In this document: positions 22,491-32,866 of the stretch, one piece after another
Layout: each line of letters begins with the position of its first letter
How positions within the stretch are numbered: position 1 is the stretch's first letter
Assembly: GCA_023078685.1 (NCBI GenBank)
Contig: JALGAS010000009.1
Span: forward strand, 1,674,001-1,738,000
From: Neopestalotiopsis rosae
Taxonomy: Eukaryota; Ascomycota; Sordariomycetes; Amphisphaeriales; Sporocadaceae
DNA: 64,000 bases
Reading direction: 5' to 3'
Position numbers and translations under genes: made by a program
The notes under the pieces: generated by a model
Told to the model about the DNA's origin: nothing
Databases searched by the model: none
What the model saw: only the letters and a program-made list of their open reading frames with translations

Positions 22491-24004
22491 ATGGCTGAAA
22501 CTCGATCTCAACGAGCTGCGAAACGCGCTTATACTTCTCAGGAACAAGGTATGTCTCACGAAGCTCCTTATGGCACAATTAACAATCATCAGACCAAACG
22601 CGCAAGCGTCAACGGCGGGACATACCTCAATCATCGCGAGAACGTGTTATCCAACAAAACCATCGAAAGCGACCTATCGAAGAGAACGACTCCACATCTC
22701 AGCCCGCTCTCAAGCGAGCGCGCAGACCGAAATCTTCTATCGACGACAGACCCAGCGAAGTAGCGAATAGCCCGATCTACTATTGGATTCAAGAAGGGCA
22801 CTGGCCGCGTGGATACCTCAAGGCCGATATGGAGCATGCGCTGGCCCGTAAAAGATCGACGTCCTCACTGCGACGCAAACGGTCAGATTCTGCATCGTCT
22901 GCGACACCCAGCGACCAAAGACCGCGAGAGGAAAAGAGTGCACCATACCGAGATACTCGCTACGAAACTCTCCTAAACACTAAGGGATGTTATATGGAAA
23001 CAGCAGAGCAGGGCATCTTGGATGAAAGTAAGCAAAGTTGCCGGGATTTGATTCAAGGTCAACAGGAAGTTCCCCAGGGAACTATCTTCGAAGAAGCTGT
23101 TTTCGAGAAAGCCTGTAAAAACATTCAAAAAGAAAATGAGGCCAGGGTCATTCAAGACATTTCCAGGCTTGTGGTTCCCTCAGCTGAAACGCTCTCACTC
23201 TACACGAAGCGCCTTGCCATCCTTAAAGAGAGTGTCAACGCAGGGTGGAACAACTCGATTCCCCTAACTGGAACACGTCCGCAGCCGGATTATTCCGTTG
23301 GGTTTCGACGGGAGGCCTTCACTGGTGATCAGCTTGCCAAGCTATCGCCATTTGTTGGCGACTTCATTGCTGGCGACCTGTCTTTCTTCATGGCTACGTA
23401 CTACATGTACTTCCCGTTCCTCGCTTGTGAGGTGAAGTGCGGCGCCGCCGCGTTGGATATTGCAGACCGCCAGAACACCCATAGCATGACGTTAGCGGCA
23501 CGGGGCATCGTCGAGCTCTTTCGTCTTGTGAAACGGGAAGATGAAGTCAATCGACAGATACTTTCCTTCTCCATCTCGCACGACCACCGTTCGGTGCGAA
23601 TTTACGGCTATTATCCGGTGATCGAGGGCAAAGATACCAAGTATTACCGCCATCCAATCCATGAATTCTCTTTCACAGCCCTCGATGGAAAAGAAAAGTG
23701 GACCGCATATCGTTTCACCAAAAACATTTACGATACCTGGATGCCTAAACATTTCAAGAAGGTCTGCTCAGCCATCGATGACTTGCCATCAGAGTTGAAC
23801 TTCGAAGTTCCGGCGCTGTCTGAGTCAACCGGCCTCTCCCAGCACCTGGAAAGTCTGGGGCGGTCGGAGGCCGACTCAGCGTCGGTATTTGCGGATGAAG
23901 ATAACCAGTCGCTAGCAGCTGGCGAAATGGAATCTCCGGCTACATCATTCTCCAAACAAGCGCCTCCTTCCAAGAGGCGGCGGAGCCCAGTCAAGAAAGC
24001 GTGA
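22491..24004 (+). CDS. PD-(D/E)XK nuclease-like protein (probably DUF7924), right IR1 copy
   Basis: Two exons, 22491-22548 and 22593-24004, 489 residues; the 44-bp intron ends CATCAG. Without splicing the frame stops at 22763, and splicing restores one frame through to the TGA at 24002. Basic N-terminus (about residues 20-70), PD at ~251-252, EVK at ~299-301 (PD-x46-ExK), Ser/Pro-rich acidic tail and basic KRRRSPVKKA end. AATAAA at 24016 follows the stop. Identical to the left copy after about residue 290 and before ~140, but only about half identical between. Divergently oriented to the left copy across a spacer of ~2.5 kb between starts. The diverged block covers the PD half of the putative active site but keeps PDYSVGF. 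Confidence 0.8.
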
Positions 24005-24258
24005 GAGTTTCGCAAAATAAAGAAGACGTTTTCTTGTCTTCATGTGTTTGTCTGCAGTGTAAATATTCTGATCTTGGAACTTGTTTATATGTAGCATCAT
24101 CTATTCGTCACCTCTGTCGAATTGTAGCAATACCATTCGACGTCGGTTGCACATCTTCAATTCTGACTATTGTTGAATGAGCGGAGACGACAGCCATCCG
24201 CTAAGAACAATGCGACTTCGGACAGTCACCGCTGCTTTCTCTTTTTCCTTGACTGCAC

Positions 24259-24740
24259 ATGACGTACACGCAACCGACTTTCCTCTTCGTCCTTCTCCTC
24301 CTGCCAAGCTTTGACTGCGGCCAAGCTCACACTTTCCTGAGGCTCCAATGTCGCCTCCCACCTGATAAGATACCAAGTGTTCCCTCTGATCTGTTTCTCC
24401 CCGATGATCTAGCATGGATAATCCCGATGAGCTATGACATCATTTATCTGTGCAATGGCATCTATCTTACCAATAGTGGTGAGGAAGCATATTACGTACT
24501 TGTTTGCGAGCTAGAACTACTTGTAGGACCCTTGAACCCCAGCAGCGTACCTCACCCATAGCTGCTGGACTCAAATTGTGGACCGAAAACCCGCAAGCCG
24601 AAGGCATGAGGGACCTTAGCTCCGGCATTGCGGATGAAAACCTTGGAGTCCTCAGTGTTTGTGCATTTGCGTCCAGCAAAGAGCCTGAGCAAGGGAGCTA
24701 TGACCTGGCCAATGTGGGTCTTATTACCGTATGCCGATAG
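24259..24740 (+). pseudogene. decayed small secreted protein gene, right IR1 copy
   Basis: Same content as 18192-17700: signal-peptide-like start MTYTQPTFLFVLLLLPSF, a 100-residue first frame, and a second part reading LLDSNCGPKTRKPKA then TGA, then LAPALRMKTLESSV. Both IR1 copies share the stop, so inactivation (or a shorter protein) predates the duplication or was spread by conversion. A functional short product of 100 residues cannot be excluded. Confidence 0.45.
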
Positions 24741-25049
24741 TGTATTGTTTTCTATCGGGTCCATACGCGTGTGTAGTACTGCACCCAGGAGGTAGACAAT
24801 GCTGACAAGACGTTTGAGAATCGTTCAAAGTAATGCACAACAGAACCCACGGACTACGTCCGGAAGCCGGAGATTTGATCCACAGTTCATGACTCTTGCC
24901 CGAATTGTTTTTCGTCACTCCTCATGGTTGTGTGCCTTCGATATCTGGCAACCTAGCGCCGAAATTATAGATCGTGATACAGAGAACGTAGCCATATCGG
25001 CCCCCTGCTTATCGATACTGGGACCTCATAGGCCTTCGAAACACTGCAG

Positions 25050-25240
25050 CACATTCATTCCAGGCTCTAGGTTCTGAGGCTGTGCTCGATAGTTCGTATA
25101 GACACCGGGGTACCCTTTTGTGTCTTGGATACTCTTCCGTGCCTTAGATACTGTTCTATGCTGGGATATCCTTCTGGGATACCCATTTGTCCTACAGACG
25201 ACAGTGGTTACATATCCATACGTGCCCTTTGATAAGGACA
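25050..25240 (+). repeat. dispersed repeat family C, copy 3
   Basis: Degenerate units (GGATACTCTTCCGTGCCTTA, GGGATATCCTTCTGGGATAC) followed by CCTACAGACGAC, then homology stops. It forms the outer end of the right IR1 arm, matching the family C array outside the left arm. Confidence 0.65.
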
Positions 25241-25784
25241 AGGACCGGAATTAAATGCCGCTTGTCACCATGTCACTCGACCGACGAGAAGATGTAGAGC
25301 TACACAGAGTCAATACTGGCACTTCACATACAAGCAAAGACATACAAGACAACTTGAATTGAATCGGAAAGGATAATCGTGCTCCATGTACGTAACGATT
25401 GATTTTCAGTGCGAACTGATACTGTCGCCATTCAAATCTCCCCCAATGCTTCTGTGACGTGAAAGAAAACTAGATTCCATCATGTCAAAGTCAGAGGAGT
25501 GTACATCAATTTTTAGAGAGCTTCACAATCTGGAGGGTGGTGATGTTGCATCATAGTAGACTTCCAAGTAGAGATTGTATTGTGTCTTGTCTAAAGTCTA
25601 GGAATGATAGCATGGGAGTGTGTGTCCCGTTATACACAGCTCCCTTGCCGGGTAGCGCCGTTGTCGTTTCGAGCGAAGCTTGGCTCCATCTATTGCCAGG
25701 GAGTGTGGGATGTCATCGCACGCTCCTCAGCTAACTACCACACATCTTATCTTCATCTAGAGTTGTGCGTGCCAGATCGACTAC
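25241..25784. other. intergenic, no supported gene
   Basis: Nothing recognised on either strand. Confidence 0.4.
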
Positions 25785-26786
25785 CTACTTAGTGACGAGG
25801 ACCAAGGACAAAAGAATTGTCAAGATCGGCATGTAGTAGTACACATGGTAGGTGGTCCCATCATACTGAGCCGACGTCGATGTAACGATCCTATAGGCCA
25901 GGACGCAAGATGCAACAAGTTGTAATCCACACATTGTAGGCGTGATGATATCCTGCCCGATCTTCTGATGCCCCGCAAAGGCGAGACTGAGGCCAAACAA
26001 AAGAGTGTAAAATGAGGTGCCATACCGCAGAACCAACAATCCTCTTGGTGAGAGCAACATTGGAAGTGTGACTCTATCGCTTTTCCTGTCGCCCTCGAGG
26101 TCATGGAACTCCTGAATATGAATTGTTCCCATAAACCACGCAAATATGGTGAAATCGACTAGGAAGCTGATTTCCCAGGCCGGCATCCCTTGCGCCAGTA
26201 CTTGGTTGAGCAACCGTCCCAAGATGTAGTAAGAAAATGATGCGAAGTAGTTGCGCATGAACCAAGAGAGCCAACGTGGCCATATGTAGCAGACTGTTAT
26301 CAAGACTTCCCAGTGTAGCAGATGAAGCATTGCCCAGCGCCCATATAGAACATACAACGCAGCTGGACCTAATGTCCACGCCAGCAGCCAGCGGGTCTTG
26401 CATTACTCAACAGTGATTAGGCCCGAGGGAATGGGACGGTTTGGCTTGTTCATATAATCTTCCTCAGGAGACGTGGTCTGGTTACAGATATCAAAAACAT
26501 AACTGCAGAGGAGGCAGAGAGCTAGTGACTTGAATAGCGCTAACATGGTCTCTGGTAATGAAAGGGGTGCATTGATGGCTCTTGACAGCATCCCACCCAC
26601 AAATATGAAGAGAAATCCAGTAGCATTCGAACTCAAAAGGCGCCTTGTCACCAACACCTCATGCTGTAGTGATGCGAGTAACCACCATGTGTATTGTTTT
26701 GTCGTGGGTGTTTGTATGGAGGGTGACACCTCTTTCACATTCTTTGAGGCGAATAGCTTGGTGGTTGAGTTGGCGGTTGGGCACAT
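25785..26786 (-). pseudogene. UbiA-family prenyltransferase with one in-frame stop
   Basis: Minus strand, 333 codons plus a stop, from ATG at 26786. It has both aspartate-rich motifs of the family: FDICNQTTSPEEDYMNKPNRP and, after the stop, FHDLEGDRKSDRVTLP, with many hydrophobic segments (integral membrane enzyme). A single TAA at 26405-26403 (SGLITVE, stop, CKTRWLLAWTLGPAALYV) breaks the frame exactly where glutamine is expected; the frame is otherwise intact. Relatives transfer prenyl groups to aromatic or other acceptors, often in meroterpenoid clusters. No partner biosynthetic genes are seen here. No plausible intron removes the TAA. A sequencing error or stop readthrough are alternatives. 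Confidence 0.8.
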
Positions 26787-27063
26787 TTTCAGGATTATGG
26801 TGGCGTCGGCGCGTCACTCACGGGGATGGTTCAAGAAAGAGATTTATTTTCTTTTGCTCAGCTGGGGGCATTTATAAAACCTAGTCAACTGAAATCCACT
26901 CGTAATCATCTCTCATTTTCACACGCCATGCCTCTATAGAACAACGTGTTAGATGTTTCGAGGAGATGCATAATCGGCAAACCCCGAACTGATTATGCGT
27001 AAAGACACGAATCATAGGCCAGAGCGTTATTATATAAGACGATACATGCACAGCATAGCGAGT
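26787..27063. other. intergenic
   Basis: Short AT-rich gap between the prenyltransferase and the LINE relic; it may contain the promoter of the former. No feature seen. Confidence 0.4.
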
Positions 27064-27627
27064 CTAGACTAGCGATGCGGGATAACAGCCGAAAAGTATG
27101 GTGACATAGCCATAGTAGTGGCTTCTTTCTAAAATCTGTTGATACATGTATGTAATCGTCGCATTGTTGTGGATCTCCAGTAGCCAACCCCAGCGGATAC
27201 CCGGAGGCCTCGCTGCCTCTTGGCGAATGTTTCCTTTCTCATCCAGTAAAGCAGTACGATTGACGCTGTCTACCTTGATCAGATATAGCTCATCTCGCTG
27301 CACTCTTGCTCTGACGCTAATGATCTTTTCGGCGGTCCTCTTCACTAGCTGGTGTTCGCTATCATCTTGGCAAACTATCTTGATCCTCTGCGGGTTCTTC
27401 GGGTCCCTCGTCACTGCCTTGCATCTCCAATTCTTGTACCCACTGCCTTGCATCTCCACTCCTCGCACACTTCCATCGATCATATCTCTTTCTCCACTGC
27501 CGCTCGCGTCGTTTCGGCGCTCCACACATTCGCTTCGCTCTCGCTTACTCTTGTAGTGTCGATTGTGCAGTACAGCGATCCGTAGGGTTCGAATGGGTTG
27601 TGTTACCTGTACCCAGCGACTGTACAT
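27064..27627 (-). mobile_element. LINE (Tad-like) ORF1/gag fragment
   Basis: The minus strand reads RIKIVCQDDSEHQLVKRTAEK and then YLIKVDSVNRTALLDEKGNI, a typical stretch of the ORF1 (gag-like) protein of fungal non-LTR retrotransposons. The frame turns unrelated after about residue 145, and no zinc knuckles, endonuclease or reverse transcriptase follow. So it is a short relic. Confidence 0.55.
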
Positions 27628-28132
27628 TTATGGGCTGACTCGTCGGGGGAATACATGCAACATCTGCATACGATGCTTGGGGGCTCGTTTGCGTGCAGAA
27701 GGTACCCAAGACTTCAATGCCTCTACGTCGCTTTTCCTTATTGTTCCACCCCTCAATTCAAAACATTCCAGTTTTGATCCCCCAGCGAGCATAAACAATA
27801 TAATTGGAACGATCACAAATTTCTCAGAAACATTCATCTCGCTATCATGTCTCACGACGAATCTCAACTTATCATAGACAGGGCAACAAGTACCTAATGT
27901 TTATGCGTGAGAAGATTGACGATGGGTGAAGATAGGTGAGGATGGGTGAGGATGGGTGGAGCAGCGACCCCGCGCCGAGCCGCTAGGCAAAGATATATCG
28001 GTGCACCAGCTGGTTGCCAACTGCCCTTCAAGTCGAGATGGCAATTCGATTAAGCCCATACATAAGGTTATCCTAAGAAAAACTGAAATGTAACCCAAAT
28101 AGTACTGTCCCACAAACAACTGTGATCCTTTT
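27628..28132. other. intergenic, no supported gene
   Basis: Contains a short tandem GAGGATGGGT-like motif near 27925-27955. No gene recognised. Confidence 0.4.
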
Positions 28133-28402
28133 ATGTCGCACTCTAGCTCAACTCTTGGGATTGATATTGTCGATTCCATCCTTGGGAGATATGATGGTAT
28201 CGTCGAGTTTGTCGCACGATCTCCACGTGAGAGCCTTGTGTTTGTGGTCAATATACCTAGCCTTTCTCAAGCCTCGACCAACTTCTCCAAGAACGGAGGA
28301 GCCTCTGTGTGGTATTTTAATGCAACAATCCCGTGTGCCGCATCCTCTACAGTGCAGGTAGCGCCATTGCGGATGTCGCATAAGTCCGTGCCATCGCCCT
28401 AA
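28133..28402 (+). CDS. hypothetical protein, 89 aa
   Basis: Uninterrupted frame from ATG at 28133 with protein-like composition (LGIDIVDSILGRYDGIVEFV, SLVFVVNIPSL). No family recognised, no signal peptide. It may be a single exon of a larger gene or a chance frame. Confidence 0.25.
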   Translation: MSHSSSTLGIDIVDSILGRYDGIVEFVARSPRESLVFVVNIPSLSQASTNFSKNGGASVWYFNATIPCAASSTVQVAPLRMSHKSVPSP

Positions 28403-28622
28403 TAACAACAGCAGGCTCGGAATACTCGTGCTAGACCGAAACACATGATGCGATAATCGAGCTAATAGGCATCATAATTCCTTACTCCTTCGAAGCAAGT
28501 AGGCGAGGCATTATATTTTCTACATAGACTTGGTCTTCATGCGCTCGCTGAAATGGTTCGACTTGGCGTTAGACTAGATCCGAAGAGACTCTGCATGGTA
28601 GGCCGCGTCACGTCGAAAGTCA

Positions 28623-29484
28623 TTACAGGTTCAATCGGCAGGCTCTCGGTGATAGGACGTAGCCAAAGAAGACAGATAATCGAGGTAATCTATCCTGTTC
28701 GGACGGGGCCGGGGCCATGAAATCTTCTTGTTCTGGTTGCACCTCACTCAGGGCGTACTGCATCTTGTCCAGCTCGGCTGCCTCTCTCACCAGGGTGATG
28801 AATGACTCTGTCTCAGTCTTGTGGTGCTGAAAGCTTCAGGAAATCGTCAATAAGTGGAACTGTGAGAGACTTCAAGAAACCTCGAGCTGTCACTTACTAC
28901 TCGTCGACCTCTTGTCTCCTATGTCCATAAATTCTATCAGTCGTTTCGTTCGCAACTTCGATATTCAACCAGTGTGAGCTATCACTTACGTGCTTTTGAC
29001 CCTTTTGATACACTAATTAGCGATGTAGACTCCTACAGACAAAATCTACACATACTCGGCCATCAATTGCGATACGTCTGACAAGATGCTGTCAAGCTTC
29101 GATGACATCTGGTCCATCTCTCCTTTGATGTGCCCTCTGAGTTCCGTGAACTCAGATTCACTCACGTCTGGTTAGTTGACATCATGTTGCTTTGTATGAG
29201 AAATTGCCGACGTACAGATGCGACATTTCCGTCACTGGTAAATCTGTTCCTTGCTCATCTCGGCCGTTGATGTTTTCCTGATGTGGCTCTGTCATATTCT
29301 GCGGATTGAGTTGCATGCTGGCGGGCATGAAAGTCGATGTATTGACCGGTATCCTCGCAGAGGCAGTCGTGTTAAGTCGCGAGTCCGGCCCGCGGAGTGC
29401 AGCACGTACATTAGGAAGCCGTTGAAATCTTCGAGCATGAGCATTGGGACCGAGTCGAGGTCGTTGCGATGACAGTATTGCCAT
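28623..29484 (-). CDS. repeat-family A protein gene, best-preserved copy
   Basis: Minus strand. Exon 1 starts at 29484 (MAILSSQRPRLGPNAHARRF) and ends near MSHL at a GTACGT donor (29215); related starts occur at 5032 and 15514. Downstream coding-like blocks separated by consensus intron borders follow: SEFTELRGHIKGEMDQMSSK with a coiled-coil pattern (29160-29056), two short exons near 28990-29012 and 28898-28918, and a last block from ~28826 (HHKTETESFITLVREAAELD) to a stop at 28623. Three introns of about 70 bp have GTAAGT or GTATGT donors. Not all junction phases fit, so the exact model is unsure and the copy may be defective. No known domain. Confidence 0.4.
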
Positions 29485-29905
29485 GTTATCAAGTCAACCA
29501 AGGAGGATAGTTATGATGAATCGATTCTGTGCACAACTTTCGGGGCCTAATGATGAAGCTACGAGCAGGTATTGACAAGGAAAGAAATGCCGACGGTTGT
29601 AGTTGGCGCATCACTCACTATTTATTTGCAACATGGCAAACATGATAACAAGTTTGCATAGGTCCCACAGGGCAGCTTTTAGATGAATAAGTAGTCAAGC
29701 TCGTATTCCGGAGCTGGGCCAAACTGCATTAAGGTGACTATCGGCGCCTGGGTGTCGGCGTAGAGGCATCCGGCCGGGGAACGGAGATAAGCTCCACTTT
29801 TTAGGTCCGATCTCAGCACTCAGAAATGGCACAGGAATCTTCTCGAAACAGATTGTTGGTGTTCAACTTGCTCCAAAGCAGGAGCCAACCGACCTAGATG
29901 GCAGA
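29175..29905 (-). repeat. dispersed repeat family A, copy 4 (inverted)
   Basis: Matches copy 1 closely on the opposite strand, from the first exon of the family gene up through the upstream region (GGCGCCTGGGTGTCGGCGTA, AAACTGCATTAAGGTGACTA). Similarity ends near 29905. Confidence 0.7.
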
Positions 29906-30242
29906 TCCAGAATCGGCATTGTCGATTTCTACAGAATTGATTTGGAGCAATCACGCAAAGGTCTGGCACGACTTGAAAGACTCGCGGAAGACAAAACTGT
30001 GGATTTACTCAAACCTGAGCTCCGGGCGTTTCTCGGTGTCATTGTTCTCGTCAATGGAGACGGAAAACCTCCCACATTTTCGAGATCCACAGCCTTGGAG
30101 GATTCGCAACCGCTACCATTTGATCCCTGACCGGAGACGTAGTGCCCGAAAGCACTTTTTAAGCTTATGAAACTCGAAGAAGCCAAGCATAGAGCACCGA
30201 CAGCAATATTGATATAGAAGCATCGTCGAATTGTTCTCGTGG

Positions 30243-31014
30243 TAGCCTCCAGCACGCCTGTGGTTGGCTGTGTACGACAACTATGATAACCCAAAGCTGT
30301 CGAATTCCTCGAACATCACAGGCATCGACATTCAACGTTTTCTTCCCATGGCATACCAAAGCTCGATAATTGTCACCACGCGATTGTCTCAAGTCGACAT
30401 TGGCCATCGCATTCGGATAAAAAAGCTCACAGCCATGGATGACAGCCTCAAGATTTTGTCAGAAACGTCAGGCCGGGATATCCTAGAAACAGGTAAAAGG
30501 CTCTCAAATACGCCGGATCTTGCTAATATTTCGCTCAGACACGGATGCAACGAAGCTGATCGGACAGCTTGACGGGCTGCCTCTAGCCCTTACTACGGCT
30601 GGAGCGTATCTAAGACAAGTACTAATCAGCTTAGCCGACTACCTTCGACATTATGAGAATTCTTGGACAAGGATCCATGCAGACACTCCCAAGTTGGGTT
30701 CATACCAGGACCGCACAATCAGCTCTACATGGCAGATCTCCTATGACCACGTCGAAACACAAAACCCACTCGCAGCTCAATTACTTCGTTGGGGGGCATA
30801 CTTCGGTAATGAAGACATATGGTTCGAACTTTTCCAGTCCCCTGATGATCACAATCCAGCGTGGATGCAAGAACTGACCGATGAACTCACTTTGAATGGT
30901 GCAATGGGTATCCTGCATAGCTATGGATTTGCGGAGCCACACTCTGTGATTCCAGACCATCCAGAGTCGAGCGGATATAGCATTCACAGCTGCCTACGCT
31001 ATGATCCAATATGA
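30243..31014 (+). pseudogene. NB-ARC NLR fragment lacking its P-loop and TPR ends
   Basis: Reads from Walker B (LWLAVYDNYDNPKL) through FLPMAYQSSIIVTTRLSQV and, across a 46-bp intron (30493-30538), ETDTDATKLIGQLDGLPLALTTAGAYLRQV, STWQISYDHVETQNPLAAQL, ILHSYGFAEP. This is the middle of a fungal NB-ARC domain plus winged-helix region. No P-loop exists upstream; instead, at 29930-30240 the minus strand holds an MFS-like scrap (RRCFYINIAVGAL). The frame ends at RYDPI without TPRs. Hence a truncated relic, placed next to repeat A copy 4. Confidence 0.7.
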
Positions 31015-31090
31015 GGATAGTGTTGTCCTGATATCAGGATAATTTATCATATCGATGTGTTATGAGGATAGGTAACTCTGCATTGCCCGC

Positions 31091-32866
31091 CTAGACAGGA
31101 GCTCCGTTCCTACATCTGAGTAACCACGAATTCTGCCCTGTTGGATTGGCTCCAGCCGGGGCGTTCCGGTCTCCATAGTGATTTGGATCCAGACTGTACT
31201 GCGTTCCGAAGAGATGACCAATCCAATCAGGCTGCTTGTTGACAAAGATTTGGTCTGCTCCATATCCCAGCCGTGTGTGTGGATTCAAGACTCCAAGCTT
31301 CGCAACGAAGTCCTTCTCATTCGCGAAATGCTCCGTACGACGAACGTACGAACTCAGCTGCGTGCCGTTCGCGAACTGCCAGTTGACGCTCGGATTTCCA
31401 AACGTGAAGACACAAAGCCGTCGCAGCATCGCCGTACGGACATCGGAACCATTACCATGAACCTGAATCAAGTTCTCCAGTGCCAGCCGTAGAATAAGAC
31501 AGCCTTGAGAATGGGCAATAATCACAATCTTGGAATAGCTTCCTGGACCTTCTCTTGGAGTCTGCAAGGCGGCTTCTAGTTGATTTTGTAGTGATTGTTC
31601 AGCTAGTACGCTGCTCGAGGTCCTTTGGATGAGATTATTCTGGCTGGTGATATTGCCGACCCCACGATCGTCTCTCTCGCCCGCACATTCGATCAAGTCC
31701 CATAAAATGCCGTCTCCTCTATTATAAACCCCGGTGATCTCTCTCGAAGACCATATGGCCAGTTTCTTGCAGGCGAGATGCAGCCAAAAAGGTTCTGTGG
31801 CGATTCCATTGATGAAGAACCACTTCTCGTCCTTGACCTTGACTTTGTCGGCTTCATTCTCTTCAGGGTTGCTGTTTAGAGGCAGTGTCTCCGCCTCTCC
31901 TGCCGATGTTGTCGGTGGTCGAGTCCATGGCCCAATGTGCGGGTGAATCACTCTCTGCCAACCACGAGGTCTGACTTGAATCACAGTTCCCGGCTCACAG
32001 TCGATGTCGCTCTGCAACTGTGTCTGGACCGTCATATTGATCGATTGGAACGTAGCCGCCGTCGCAGCACTTTCCAGGATATAGATCAAGGATTTCGCTA
32101 GTCTCTGGATCTGACATGTTATTGCATGTCGGTTCATGGCTTTGGAGAAGTCAAACTCGTTGTCCTCTCCGTGAGTGTTTTGCCTGGCTCTTCCATCAAG
32201 GGACATGGCTGTAGCATAGCACTTGGCGCATTCGGTAACGTCCAACAGAAACCTCGCGAACTCGGAACGATTGTTCCAAATAAATGTAAGCGTTGCGGGG
32301 TTGAGATCGTTGCTGTAGATTCCCGCCGTGATGACTCCAATTTGGCCGATTTTGAGCAGCGCCATTTTCACCACCAGCTTTGAAACCGTAACTATTGACG
32401 CCAGGACCAATTGTGGGCTGAGAATGTCTAATGTCGGGAGAATCAGATACAGTGCATTCTCTAAGATACCCGTCAACAAACGGGTCATGTTTCTGTTCAT
32501 GTTGACATTGCGGATTCGATTGAAAGCGCAGCTTCCCGCTCTGAGAAGAGACGATAAAAGTTCTTGGGGGTCCATGAGCTGCACTACCGGGCAAATCAGC
32601 TCCAAAAAAGCGGCAACAAGATCTTTCACTCGCTCCTGGTTGGCTTGTATAAGGATGTCTTTTGGCACGGTGATCAACTCGTTTGCGATTTTGCTTGCGA
32701 TCTCCTCTGTGTTGTCAGGTCCTATTAATAGATTGGATGCCTGTTGTGAGATTTTTGTTACACCTCCAATGGCATTGATGCCTAGCTGAACAACTCCCTT
32801 GGCGATATCGCCTAGAAAAGGAATGCCGTTTCCCATGGTAAAGTCGACGAGCGGTGGGAATTTCAC
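31091..32866 (-). CDS. lipase-like alpha/beta hydrolase, 591 aa
   Basis: Single uninterrupted exon on the minus strand from ATG at 32866. The N-terminal ~220 residues are hydrophobic/helical (DIAKGVVQLGINAIGGVTK, ILENALYLILPTLDILSP). The C-terminal half is a hydrolase: KWFFINGIATEPFWLHLACK, GVYNRGDGILWDLIEC, nucleophile elbow IIAHSQGCLILRLALENL (A-H-S-Q-G instead of the classic G-x-S-x-G), FTFGNPSVNW and a late His candidate. Fungal proteins of this type are uncharacterised. The upstream region is AT-rich. No sign of decay, so it stands out among the surrounding relics. Substrate unknown. Confidence 0.75.
   Translation of the reverse strand: MKFPPLVDFTMGNGIPFLGDIAKGVVQLGINAIGGVTKISQQASNLLIGPDNTEEIASKIANELITVPKDILIQANQERVKDLVAAFLELICPVVQLMDPQELLSSLLRAGSCAFNRIRNVNMNRNMTRLLTGILENALYLILPTLDILSPQLVLASIVTVSKLVVKMALLKIGQIGVITAGIYSNDLNPATLTFIWNNRSEFARFLLDVTECAKCYATAMSLDGRARQNTHGEDNEFDFSKAMNRHAITCQIQRLAKSLIYILESAATAATFQSINMTVQTQLQSDIDCEPGTVIQVRPRGWQRVIHPHIGPWTRPPTTSAGEAETLPLNSNPEENEADKVKVKDEKWFFINGIATEPFWLHLACKKLAIWSSREITGVYNRGDGILWDLIECAGERDDRGVGNITSQNNLIQRTSSSVLAEQSLQNQLEAALQTPREGPGSYSKIVIIAHSQGCLILRLALENLIQVHGNGSDVRTAMLRRLCVFTFGNPSVNWQFANGTQLSSYVRRTEHFANEKDFVAKLGVLNPHTRLGYGADQIFVNKQPDWIGHLFGTQYSLDPNHYGDRNAPAGANPTGQNSWLLRCRNGAPV

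Larger units (their letters stand above)
22205..25190 (+). repeat. inverted duplication IR1, right arm (~3 kb)
   Basis: Reverse complement of the left arm. Similarity begins near 22205 (ATTAATG-containing block), continues through a shared GC-rich upstream element (GGAAGCGCGCGCGTAATGGC), the gene, the small-protein relic and into the family C repeat at 25050-25240. Confidence 0.9.

Noticed and set aside
29898..30170. Plus-strand frames upstream of the NB-ARC fragment as its N-terminus
   Set aside because: No P-loop or known N-terminal effector domain, and the minus strand instead carries an MFS-like scrap; treated as rearranged DNA.
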